From positions 1 through 7,811 of the forward strand of contig JAUIMD010000079.1 of the NCBI GenBank assembly GCA_030433225.1: a DNA stretch of 7,811 bases, read 5' to 3'. Numbering within the stretch: the first letter of the stretch is position 1; each line of letters starts with the position of its first letter. Position numbers and translations under genes: made by a program. The notes below the pieces were generated by a model. The model was not told the DNA's origin and ran no database searches. It was given only the letters and a program-made list of their open reading frames with translations. The DNA comes from Bacteroidia bacterium. Its GTDB lineage: Bacteria; Bacteroidota; Bacteroidia; Bacteroidales; UBA5342. Below are positions 1 to 6,255 of this stretch, one piece after another.

Positions 1-2498
1 ATTTGCCATTGCCTGCTTTTCAGTGCGACAGTTTTCGCTTTGCAGCAGCCGACTGGCTGGTGTTGAATTATTCGGATGAAGAAACCATCGACACCCTGGT
101 ATGGACCATTACCCCCCATCAGGGCTGGCGGTACCTCGAGGGTACGGATTCAACCTCCGCTAATCCTGTCGTTCAATTCTTTGAAACCAACCGGGCTTAC
201 CAGGTTTCTGTTGATTTTTCCACCAACCTGTATAAAGGTATTATACGTGATTCCAGTGCGTTTTTTGTGTATGAAAGTCCACAGGTGTCGTTTGTTAAAA
301 ATAGCGATACCCTGTGTGTGAAGGATACCTTGCACCTCACGGACCATTCCACCGGCGACAGACTGCTAAAACACTGGACCATCCACCGAATTACCCCTTC
401 GCAGGATTCTACCTGGCAATACTTGTCTACAACCGATAGTGTTCGGCAGGCGGTTTTGTTCGCTGAATGGGGTGCTTACGCGGTTTCGCTGGTGATAGAA
501 AACCCCTGCGGCACTTTGGTGCAGACCGATACGGTATATGTGCAGGAAGCCCCTGAGGCAATCGACTTCTTTCCTCCAACCTTATGTTTGGATGCCGGAA
601 ATACAATGGAGCTGCCTTTGTCCGCTTTTTTTATAATGGAATGGAAGCATAATCCCTCCAATATAGAATGGGAAATTCAGGCACTGAACCAGGGCAGTGT
701 GGCGTATATTGAGGGGACAAACCGCAGGTCAGTACTCCCTGTAATTCGTATTCAGGGGTCGGATGTGTACCGGTTTAAGTGGAGTTATTCTACCCGTTGC
801 GATGGATTTTTTACCGATAGTGTAGATGTGGAAGTGTATTCGGCACCACCGGCGGCATTCTTTTCGGTGAATACCGTTACCGGTTGTGCGCCGTTTACCC
901 CCGTGTTTACGGTAGATACCATGTTGTATCAGAATTATGAACAACTAAACGTGCCGCTCAGTTTTGCCTGGGATTTTGGCAATGGCGATTCGGCTACAAC
1001 CTTGTTGCCCCCTGCCGACCTGCTGTTGCAGCAGGGACTTAACGATACTGTTTATACTGTTTCTTTTGTGGTTGGAAATGCCTGCTTCTCCGATACCTTT
1101 TCTGTGCCCATAAAGGTATTGCCAAAACCCACCGGAAGGTTTGAGATGATGCATGAATGGGAATGTTCGCCGGTAAATGTGCAATTTAAAAACTTAACGG
1201 AGGGAAGTCCGGATACCTATTATTGGGACTTTGGCGATGGCCATACCAGTAGTAAAAAAAATCCATCCAACTTGTTTATTACCGATACGCTTACCCGAAA
1301 GTTTACCGTTACCCTGGTTGCCGGTAATTTATGTGGGGTGGATACCGTGCAAAAAGACATAACAATTCGGCCTCAAACGGTAGATGCGCATTTCAGCATG
1401 CGGCCGCGGTTGGTTTGTGTGGGAACTCCAGTTTATTTTCAAAACTTCTCGACCGATACCAGTGCCTTTATTCGCAAAAACTTCTGGGATTTTGGGGATG
1501 GAAATGTGGACACCTCACGCAACGAAACCATGCATACATACCTTAAGCCCGGGAAATACTACGTGAAGCTTACGGTAAATAATTTTTGTGGCATCGACAC
1601 GCTGGTAGACAGTGTGGTAGTTGAGCCCACCCCCACCATAGCCATGCTGAGCCCGGATACGGTTTGTGCCGATGAACCCATAAATTTTGCTTTGCAAACG
1701 GATGTGGCTATTGGGGCCTATCGGTGGGATTTTGGCGATGGAGATTCTTCCCGGTTAACGGCACCCGAGCACTTATTTACAAGTCCCGGAGATTATAAGG
1801 TAGGGGTAAATGTGGTAAGTTCAGTTGGGGTGTTCGGGTGTTCAAGCTATATCGAAAAAACGGTCACCATCCATCCGTCTCCTAACGACCGTATTTTCCC
1901 CACCGACACCAGCAACTGTTCACCTTTTGTGTACAGACCAAAAGCAATAGGTAACGGGGGATATCACCTGTGGAATTTTGGAACAGACACAACGGTAAGC
2001 GCTGATCCTATTTATCGCTACGAAAACCGCTCCGGCCAAATTAAGAAATACACCGTAACGCTGGTTACTGAAAATAATTATGGATGTTCCACCCAGGAGG
2101 AGGCCACCGTTTCGGTGCTTCCACAACCCCTGGCTGGCATCGACAGTGCTGAAGTTGGAGAATCTCCCCGCGAATTGCACTTGTTTAATGTCACTCAAAA
2201 TGCCATTAATTGTGTGTGGATTTATGAGAACGGAGATTCCATACAAAGTTGCGATGACCAGGTAAGGTACTTTTCCGAAAATGGAAACTTCACCATAAAG
2301 CTGGTTACTACCAATCAGTATGGATGTGTGGATGCTGATTCCATTGGATATGAACCGGGGCTGAACAGTGGTTTGTTTTTCCCCAATGCATTTGCTCCCA
2401 ATCTTGACGACCAAAATGCCCGGGTGTTTAAGGCCTATGGCATAGGCGAAAAAGAGTATGAGTTGAAAGTGTACAAAAATGTATGGAAAAGAAAATGA
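1..2498 (+). CDS. PKD-repeat secreted surface protein with short type B (gliding-motility) C-terminal segment, 5'-partial
   Basis: The frame is open from the left edge, so the true start and any signal peptide lie outside; about 831 residues are visible, and the TTG at base 3 is not a credible start. The visible part is a series of beta-sandwich PKD-like modules. The signature W-D-F-G-[DN]-G begins at about residues 323, 408, 495 and 575, with a degenerate W-N-F-G at 657 and a further eroded copy near 739. Modules often open with a Cys-Pro type strand and close with N-x-C-G or similar. From about residue 790 the sequence FFPNAFAPN...VFKAYGIGEKEYELKVY matches the first half of the type B type IX sorting domain (gliding-motility-associated C-terminal domain), and then the frame stops about 40-50 residues early. 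Known for the family: such proteins are exported by T9SS and act as adhesins or motility/surface proteins. The exact ligand is unknown. The next gene is a PorP/SprF-type partner, which supports T9SS export. See the separate entry on the C-terminus. Confidence 0.85.
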   Translation, partial: LPLPAFQCDSFRFAAADWLVLNYSDEETIDTLVWTITPHQGWRYLEGTDSTSANPVVQFFETNRAYQVSVDFSTNLYKGIIRDSSAFFVYESPQVSFVKNSDTLCVKDTLHLTDHSTGDRLLKHWTIHRITPSQDSTWQYLSTTDSVRQAVLFAEWGAYAVSLVIENPCGTLVQTDTVYVQEAPEAIDFFPPTLCLDAGNTMELPLSAFFIMEWKHNPSNIEWEIQALNQGSVAYIEGTNRRSVLPVIRIQGSDVYRFKWSYSTRCDGFFTDSVDVEVYSAPPAAFFSVNTVTGCAPFTPVFTVDTMLYQNYEQLNVPLSFAWDFGNGDSATTLLPPADLLLQQGLNDTVYTVSFVVGNACFSDTFSVPIKVLPKPTGRFEMMHEWECSPVNVQFKNLTEGSPDTYYWDFGDGHTSSKKNPSNLFITDTLTRKFTVTLVAGNLCGVDTVQKDITIRPQTVDAHFSMRPRLVCVGTPVYFQNFSTDTSAFIRKNFWDFGDGNVDTSRNETMHTYLKPGKYYVKLTVNNFCGIDTLVDSVVVEPTPTIAMLSPDTVCADEPINFALQTDVAIGAYRWDFGDGDSSRLTAPEHLFTSPGDYKVGVNVVSSVGVFGCSSYIEKTVTIHPSPNDRIFPTDTSNCSPFVYRPKAIGNGGYHLWNFGTDTTVSADPIYRYENRSGQIKKYTVTLVTENNYGCSTQEEATVSVLPQPLAGIDSAEVGESPRELHLFNVTQNAINCVWIYENGDSIQSCDDQVRYFSENGNFTIKLVTTNQYGCVDADSIGYEPGLNSGLFFPNAFAPNLDDQNARVFKAYGIGEKEYELKVYKNVWKRK

Positions 2499-2541
2499 GC
2501 CGTACGATTCGTATAACGGAACGGTTTATTTAATACGATAA
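2482..2541 (+). other. Shifted-frame continuation of the sorting domain (possible frameshift or deletion scar)
   Basis: Reading in the +1 frame from base 2482 gives YGKENEPYDSYNGTVYLIR followed by TAA at 2539-2541. The pieces Y-G, N-E-P-Y-D-S-Y-N-G-T and a final V-Y-L-I-R resemble, in order, the later parts of type B sorting domains (R-W-G, then D-x-W-N/D-G-T, then a last hydrophobic strand). The in-frame end, N-V-W-K-R-K-stop, resembles nothing in the family. The shifted stop lies two bases before the GTG of the next gene, a spacing typical of the true end of an operon gene. The normal stretch between these pieces is too short, so an out-of-frame deletion fits better than a single-base error, but either is possible. 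This is inferred from motif likeness only. Confidence 0.4.
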
Positions 2542-2543
2542 AA

Positions 2544-3752
2544 GTGAACAAGTTTGTAGCGTTCATATGGATGGTGTTTTTATGGCTGCCGCAGCGCGCA
2601 GTAAGTCAGGATATGGCTATAAGTCAGCCGGCCGTGTTTATGAATTACATTAACCCTGCCTACGTAGGCTTAAGGGGTGGTTTGCAGGTGGCAACACTTG
2701 CGCAGGCTAACCGTGTGGGGCAAACCGATCATTATATAGGAAACTACATTGTGGTGGAACAGGCTTTCCAGCATAACAGTAAGCGCATTAACTTTAGCGG
2801 GGTTGCCATCGAAGGTGCCACCGAAGGGTTAAGTACCATGTATTTAAAGCGAAGTAGTGTTGGGCTGTCATTCGCTGGCAATGTGCGCATGGCAGATAAC
2901 GTGGTGTTGGCGGGAGGCATCTCCGGAAAATATTATTCCGAGACGCTGGATAAGGGGAGCCTGGTTTTTGGTGATCAGATAGACCCTTATTACGGAGTGG
3001 TGCTGGGGAACTCGCCCGCTTATACCAATTATGGGTTTGAAGGAAATGGACAGGCTATGGATGTTTCGGGTGGCGTTTACCTTTTGTGGAACCTGAATAA
3101 AAATAGCGGTAAATGGTATAGCGACCGTATTTTAGAGCTGGGAGGTGCCGTACACCACAAAACGTTTAATGGCGAGTATACCGGCGTGTTTGAGCAGGGA
3201 GGGGGCATTGCCTCGCCCGATATGCCCTATAAAAGTTCGCTCTGGGCCAGTTATTATCAGCCATTGCTCTTCTCCGGGCCACAAATTGTAGTGGCCATTC
3301 AACCTTACTTTTTGCTGGAACACCAGCTTGGCATTTTTAGTCAGCAGCAAATAGGCCAAATGCGCAATACCCAATTCGGAGCTAATCTTTCGTGGTCAGG
3401 GCTTTCGGTTGGATATTCCTGCCGTACGGTTTACAATGCAAACATTACAGAAAATACCAACCTGTTTCATTTTGGCGTAGTGTTGCCTATGGAAGATCAA
3501 AGCCGTTACCGCATTGGCTTGAACTATAGCTACCTTGTGCCTTCGGTGCGTCAAAACAGCATGCACGAAATAGCAATAACCTTTAGTTTGAATAATCAGA
3601 AAGATGCCAACCGAACCGAGGCTGGCTTAAAATACAAAGACTTGCGGGCCCCGGGGTGTGCCTGTTTGCAGCCTAATAAAGGCGTGGTTGAAAAACCCAA
3701 AAGGCCCGGCCGAAGAAATAATTATTACGTGCGTCCTAATCGTTCCCGATAA
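2544..3752 (+). CDS. PorP/SprF family type IX secretion system outer-membrane protein
   Basis: A 402-residue protein. The GTG start at 2544 is chosen because it gives a classical signal peptide: N-K at the start, then a hydrophobic run VAFIWMVFLWLP, then a likely signal peptidase site near A-V-S-Q (about residues 19-22). The mature N-terminus has the family signature Q-D...S-Q-P...N-Y-I-N-P-A-Y-V-G (about residues 22-42). The rest alternates polar and hydrophobic residues with many Tyr, Gly and Asn, as expected for an outer-membrane beta-barrel, ending in a strand near 340-349 (MHEIAITFSL). Family members (SprF, PorP) are needed to export or anchor type B sorting-domain cargo, and the upstream gene encodes such a cargo, so the two probably form a cotranscribed pair. 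An added tail, about residues 350-402, follows the barrel; it contains C-A-C and is rich in Pro, Lys and Arg. No Shine-Dalgarno is visible. PorP and SprF themselves cannot be told apart from paralogues by sight, so no symbol is given. Confidence 0.87.
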   Translation: MNKFVAFIWMVFLWLPQRAVSQDMAISQPAVFMNYINPAYVGLRGGLQVATLAQANRVGQTDHYIGNYIVVEQAFQHNSKRINFSGVAIEGATEGLSTMYLKRSSVGLSFAGNVRMADNVVLAGGISGKYYSETLDKGSLVFGDQIDPYYGVVLGNSPAYTNYGFEGNGQAMDVSGGVYLLWNLNKNSGKWYSDRILELGGAVHHKTFNGEYTGVFEQGGGIASPDMPYKSSLWASYYQPLLFSGPQIVVAIQPYFLLEHQLGIFSQQQIGQMRNTQFGANLSWSGLSVGYSCRTVYNANITENTNLFHFGVVLPMEDQSRYRIGLNYSYLVPSVRQNSMHEIAITFSLNNQKDANRTEAGLKYKDLRAPGCACLQPNKGVVEKPKRPGRRNNYYVRPNRSR

Positions 3753-4034
3753 CGTGTTTTAAGCGGTCTTCCTGCTTGTACTTCCCTTTTATTTTTTGAT
3801 GGAAATCAATGTGAATTCCCCTTTTGATTCCCCTTGTTGTTGGTGTAGTCTTACGTAATGTAACCAGGCAATTGTTGCAAAAGGTCGGTGGGTTGCCTTG
3901 TTTGGATGTAGTTGAAATGTGGTGGTGTGACAGAAGTAAATTTGCTGATATAGTGAGATTTACGGGTGCTTTGTGTAGGGCGGGCAGGGCTGTAATCCGA
4001 GTAAAAAAATAGATTGGAAAGGGGGTAAAAAAAA
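3753..4034. other. Intergenic region with no recognised gene
   Basis: Nothing here looks like a conserved gene. A 62-codon frame on the plus strand (TTG start at 3824) and a 67-codon frame on the minus strand (3851-4054) are open but have no recognisable motif, signal peptide or credible start. A short imperfect direct repeat, GAATTCCCCTT then GATTCCCCTT, lies at 3813-3835. No hairpin plus T-tract terminator for the upstream porP/sprF-like gene was found on the plus strand. The 3' part is purine rich, with a G-run then A8 just before the hairpin at 4035. Confidence 0.6.
3912..3944 (+). promoter_or_regulatory. Possible Bacteroidota-type promoter upstream of the hairpin leader
   Basis: TAAATTTG at 3937-3944 matches the Bacteroidota -7 consensus TAnnTTTG exactly. 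A TTG at 3912-3914 lies 22 bases upstream, slightly longer than the usual 19-21. If used, transcription would begin near 3950 and run into the hairpin at 4035 and the ATGAAAAAA at 4084. The surroundings are AT/GT rich, so a chance match is quite possible. Confidence 0.25.
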
Positions 4035-4060
4035 TTAAGGGTGATTGGCATCACCCTTAA
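4027..4060 (-). terminator. Intrinsic-terminator-like hairpin on the minus strand
   Basis: The perfect inverted repeat TTAAGGGTGAT (4035-4045) / ATCACCCTTAA (4050-4060) has a four-base loop. On the minus strand the second arm is followed directly by eight Ts (complement of A8 at 4034-4027), the standard layout of a strong Rho-independent terminator. No minus-strand gene is visible to the right that would need it, so its use is uncertain. On the plus strand there is no T-tract after the stem, so it should not terminate the porP/sprF-like transcript efficiently. Confidence 0.45.
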
Positions 4061-4083
4061 CCCATTTAACCTAAACCTTAACT
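4035..4083 (+). promoter_or_regulatory. Hairpin plus G-free leader preceding an ATGAAAAAA start
   Basis: An 11-bp perfect stem (4035-4060, loop TGGC) is followed by a leader made of TTAACC/TAAACC-like units and entirely free of G from the second stem arm until the ATG at 4084. A stable 5' hairpin followed by an unstructured, G-poor leader and ATGAAAAAA is what one expects of a highly translated gene in a phylum that does not rely on Shine-Dalgarno pairing. Role inferred: mRNA 5' stabilisation and an open ribosome landing site. What it serves is unclear, because the frame that follows is short. Confidence 0.4.
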
Positions 4084-4230
4084 ATGAAAAAATCTACCTG
4101 TTTTGTGTACCCCAAATTTAAAACAATTATCAGCACAACGCAAAATATTTCTTCGATAAATTTTGAATTGCCCTGTTTGATTATCAGTTGGTTATGTCAA
4201 TACTTTGTTAAAGAAGTTGCAAAATGTTAA
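4084..4230 (+). other. 48-codon open frame after the leader; small peptide or remnant of a lost gene
   Basis: ATG AAA AAA at 4084 opens a frame of 48 codons ending in TAA at 4228-4230. The peptide starts M-K-K-S-T-C-F-V-Y-P-K-F and contains a moderately hydrophobic middle (F-E-L-P-C-L-I-I-S-W-L) with three scattered Cys residues after the first. It lacks a clear signal peptide and matches no family I know. The start context is far better than the body: the leader and M-K-K opening look like those of secreted Bacteroidota proteins, while the remainder is AT-rich and not obviously coding. Either it is a genuine small protein, or the 5' remnant of a gene whose body was deleted or decayed. Confidence that it is a functional CDS is low. 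Confidence 0.25.
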
Positions 4231-4383
4231 TAGTTGATACAGTGTGTTAATTGAAATGAGGATGAATGTAAAAATAGTGTTTCATGTGTGTTAATATTTG
4301 GTACTTCCTCTGGAGCGTTCTAAATAAGGAATTTGAATAATTTTTTTTCGGACAACTGCGCATTAAACTGCTTCCTGTATTAA
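4231..4383. other. AT-rich intergenic stretch
   Basis: No gene seen. TGTTAAT occurs three times on the plus strand, at 4225-4231, 4245-4251 and 4289-4295, with irregular spacing. A T8 tract at about 4342-4349 has no convincing stem before it (only TTCCT 4305-4309 against AGGAA 4327-4331 with a long loop), so it is not called a terminator. Confidence 0.5.
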
Positions 4384-4414
4384 TTTGATAATTGTGTAAT
4401 GTTTCCTATCTTTG
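4384..4414 (+). promoter_or_regulatory. Promoter of the rimP-nusA-infB operon (Bacteroidota -33/-7 type)
   Basis: TTTG at 4384-4387 and TATCTTTG at 4407-4414 are separated by 19 bases. This matches both elements and the spacing of the Bacteroidota primary sigma factor consensus (TTTG, 19-21 bases, TAnnTTTG). Transcription should start around 4418-4421, giving a leader of roughly 47-50 bases before rimP. Confidence 0.75.
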
Positions 4415-4428
4415 CACCGCTAATTTTT

Positions 4429-4452
4429 AATAGGGGGCTGAAGTCCCCTATT
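4429..4452 (+). promoter_or_regulatory. Hairpin at the predicted 5' end of the rimP transcript
   Basis: AATAGGGG at 4429-4436 pairs with CCCCTATT at 4445-4452. In RNA the stem can extend by a G-U and a C-G pair (4437/4444 and 4438/4443), giving ten pairs closed by a UGAA tetraloop. It begins only about ten bases after the predicted transcription start and is followed by a short T run (about four), then 13 bases to the rimP ATG. It could protect the mRNA 5' end, act as a weak attenuator, or be an autoregulatory binding site for a product of this operon. The stem is clear; the function is inferred. Confidence 0.55.
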
Positions 4453-4467
4453 TTAGTACTGTAAATT

Positions 4468-4935
4468 ATGATTTCAACTGAACTGGTGTATTCCTTCATC
4501 GAAGAGAAATTAAAGGAGGATGATGTATTTGTGGTCGAATTAAAGGTCTCCAAAAGCAATCAAATAACAGTACTTATTGATTCAGATTCGGGGGTGAACA
4601 TAAGCTATTGCGTGGACATTAGCCGCTTAATAGAAGGTTCCCTTGATCGTGAGGAAGAAGATTTTGAGCTGGAAGTTTCCTCGCCGGGAGTTGGCCCTTT
4701 TAAAGTATGGCGCCAATATAAAAAGTACGAAGGTACAGAGGTGCTGGTGAAAAAAGACGGCATGAAACCGCAAAAAGGGATGTTGATCGAAGTGAACGCA
4801 TCCAGCTTCTCCATCGAATTTTCTGAAAAGGTAAAAGAAGAAGGCAAAAAGAAAAAAATAGAAATAATACGAAAACTAACGTTTGACATGGAAGAAGTAG
4901 CTTCCGTTGAGCCCGTTATAAAGTTCAAAGAATAA
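4468..4935 (+). CDS. rimP: Ribosome maturation factor RimP
   Basis: A 155-residue cytoplasmic protein, the usual length for RimP. RimP binds the 30S subunit and is needed for its late maturation. The N-terminal alpha/beta domain (about residues 1-75) carries the diagnostic motif F-E-L-E-V-S-S-P-G-V at about 67-76, followed by P-F-K-V-W-R-Q-Y-K-K-Y-E-G, the Bacteroidota form of the linker into the C-terminal SH3-like beta-barrel (about 85-155). The SH3-like part contains a Lys-rich loop (E-G-K-K-K-K-I). The ATG at 4468 fits the family N-terminus; the region before it is AT-rich without a Shine-Dalgarno. It is the first gene of the rimP-nusA-infB operon and lies just downstream of a good promoter and a leader hairpin. 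It ends six bases before nusA. Confidence 0.95.
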   Translation: MISTELVYSFIEEKLKEDDVFVVELKVSKSNQITVLIDSDSGVNISYCVDISRLIEGSLDREEEDFELEVSSPGVGPFKVWRQYKKYEGTEVLVKKDGMKPQKGMLIEVNASSFSIEFSEKVKEEGKKKKIEIIRKLTFDMEEVASVEPVIKFKE

Positions 4936-4941
4936 GGTGTT

Positions 4942-6180
4942 ATGGATAATCTAAATTTAATCGATTACTTCTCGGAGTTTAAGGAACTCAAAAATATTGA
5001 CCGTCCTACCATGATGAGTGTCTTGGAGGATGCGTTTAGAAGTGCTTTGCGTAAAATGTTTGGTACAGATGAAAATTTCGACATCATCATTAACCCCGAT
5101 AAGGGCGACTTTGAGATTTGGCGAAATCGTGAAGTAGTGGAAGACGGTGCTGTGGAAGACAGAAACCTGCAGATTTCCATATCAGATGCCAAAAAAATTG
5201 ATGAGGATTACGAAGTGGGCGAGGAGGCTACGGATGAAGTGAAATTCCAGGACTTTGGCAGAAGAGCAATTCTAAACCTGCGTCAAAGCCTGGCTTCCAT
5301 GATTATGGACCTCGAAAAGGACAATATCTATTCCAAATACAAAGACCGTATTGGCGAAATAATAACCGCCGAGGTGTATCAGGTATGGAAAAAAGAAACC
5401 TTGCTGCTTGACGATGAAGGCAATGAACTTATTTTGCCAAAAACTGAGCAAATTCCATCGGACTATTTTCGTAAGGGAGATGCGGTGCGTGCCGTAGTGG
5501 CTAAGGTAGAAATGCGAAACAATACTCCGCTTATTATATTGAGCCGAACTTCTCCGGTGTTTTTGGAGCGTTTGTTCGAATTGGAAGTACCCGAAATTTT
5601 TGATGGCTTAATCACCATTAAAAAAATTGTACGTGTGCCAGGCGAGCGCGCTAAGGTTGCGGTGGAATCATACGACGATCGTATTGATCCGGTTGGAGCC
5701 TGTGTTGGGATGAAAGGTGCCCGTATTCATGGCATTGTACGTGAGTTAAGAAACGAAAACATCGATGTCATCAATTTTACCAATAACAACCAGTTGTTCA
5801 TTACCCGGGCATTAAGTCCTGCCCGAATTTCATCCGTAAAATTGTTCGACGATACCATGAAAGCCGAGGTGTACCTTCAGCCGGAAGAGGTGTCGCTGGC
5901 CATCGGTAAAGGAGGACTGAATATAAAACTGGCCAGCCAGCTGACAGGTTACGATATTGATGTGTATCGTGATACGATTCAAATGGACGATGAGGATGTG
6001 AACATCGAAGAGTTTGCCGACGAAATTGAAGGTTGGGTACTTGACGAATTGAAAAATATTGGTTGCGATACAGCCAAAAATGTATTGGAATTGTCTGTAG
6101 AAGAATTGGTGAAACGTACCGATTTGGAGGAAGAAACAATTCATGAAGTAATAAGAATTTTAAAATCAGAATTTGAATAA
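4942..6180 (+). CDS. nusA: Transcription termination/antitermination factor NusA
   Basis: A 412-residue cytoplasmic protein that binds RNA polymerase and nascent RNA and modulates pausing, intrinsic termination and antitermination. Domains in order: the N-terminal polymerase-binding domain (about 1-130); an S1 domain (about 138-203, starting G-E-I-I-T-A-E-V and ending P-L-I-I-L-S-R-T); KH1 with the loop V-G-M-K-G-A-R-I (about 255-262); KH2 with I-G-K-G-G-L-N-I-K-L-A (about 321-331); and a short C-terminal helical module (about 364-412, I-G-C-D-T-A-K-N-V-L-E-L-S...), helix-hairpin-helix-like, in place of the two long acidic repeats of E. coli NusA. Length and layout are normal for Bacteroidota. 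The start follows rimP by six bases (TAA GGTGTT ATG), so the two are cotranscribed and perhaps translationally coupled. AAGG just before the ATG is too close to be a convincing ribosome binding site. Confidence 0.97.
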   Translation: MDNLNLIDYFSEFKELKNIDRPTMMSVLEDAFRSALRKMFGTDENFDIIINPDKGDFEIWRNREVVEDGAVEDRNLQISISDAKKIDEDYEVGEEATDEVKFQDFGRRAILNLRQSLASMIMDLEKDNIYSKYKDRIGEIITAEVYQVWKKETLLLDDEGNELILPKTEQIPSDYFRKGDAVRAVVAKVEMRNNTPLIILSRTSPVFLERLFELEVPEIFDGLITIKKIVRVPGERAKVAVESYDDRIDPVGACVGMKGARIHGIVRELRNENIDVINFTNNNQLFITRALSPARISSVKLFDDTMKAEVYLQPEEVSLAIGKGGLNIKLASQLTGYDIDVYRDTIQMDDEDVNIEEFADEIEGWVLDELKNIGCDTAKNVLELSVEELVKRTDLEEETIHEVIRILKSEFE

Positions 6181-6217
6181 AACCCGCATTTTTAAAGATT
6201 TAAGGCACAAATGCACC

Positions 6218-6249
6218 TTTGTTAAATTGTAGGGGTTTTTCTATCTTCG
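6218..6249 (+). promoter_or_regulatory. Possible internal promoter directly before infB
   Basis: TTTG at 6218-6221 and TATCTTCG at 6242-6249 are 20 bases apart and match the Bacteroidota TTTG / TAnnTTTG pattern with one mismatch in the -7 box. The 75-base gap between nusA and infB is much longer than the rimP-nusA gap, leaving room for a promoter. The predicted start, about 6253-6256, falls at or within three bases of the infB ATG, so a transcript from here would be leaderless or nearly so. Confidence 0.5.
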
Positions 6250-6255
6250 CTGCGT

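Noticed and set aside
1920..2414. 164-codon minus-strand frame opposite the PKD gene
   Set aside because: Lies wholly antisense to a clear coding frame with PKD and sorting-domain motifs; no motif of its own.
3813..3835. Short direct repeat GAATTCCCCTT / GATTCCCCTT
   Set aside because: Only two imperfect copies of about ten bases; no array, no flanking structure.
3824..4012. 62-codon plus-strand frame in the intergenic gap
   Set aside because: TTG start, no recognisable motif or signal peptide, odd residue content and no nearby start signal. More likely chance.
4035..4060. Plus-strand terminator for the porP/sprF-like gene
   Set aside because: The stem is perfect, but on the plus strand it is followed by CCCATTTAACC rather than a T-tract. 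The T-tract is on the minus strand.
4305..4349. Terminator ending at the T8 tract before rimP
   Set aside because: The only possible stem is five pairs with a 17-base loop, and it is not adjacent to the T-tract.
4605..4928. 107-codon minus-strand frame opposite rimP
   Set aside because: Shadow of rimP; Ser/Phe-rich content mirrors Glu/Lys codons on the other strand.
6199..6230. Imperfect dyad (ATTTAAGG / CCTTTGTTAAAT) between nusA and infB
   Set aside because: Pairing needs a bulge and a long loop, with no T-tract after it; it overlaps the promoter-like sequence and is probably chance in AT-rich DNA.
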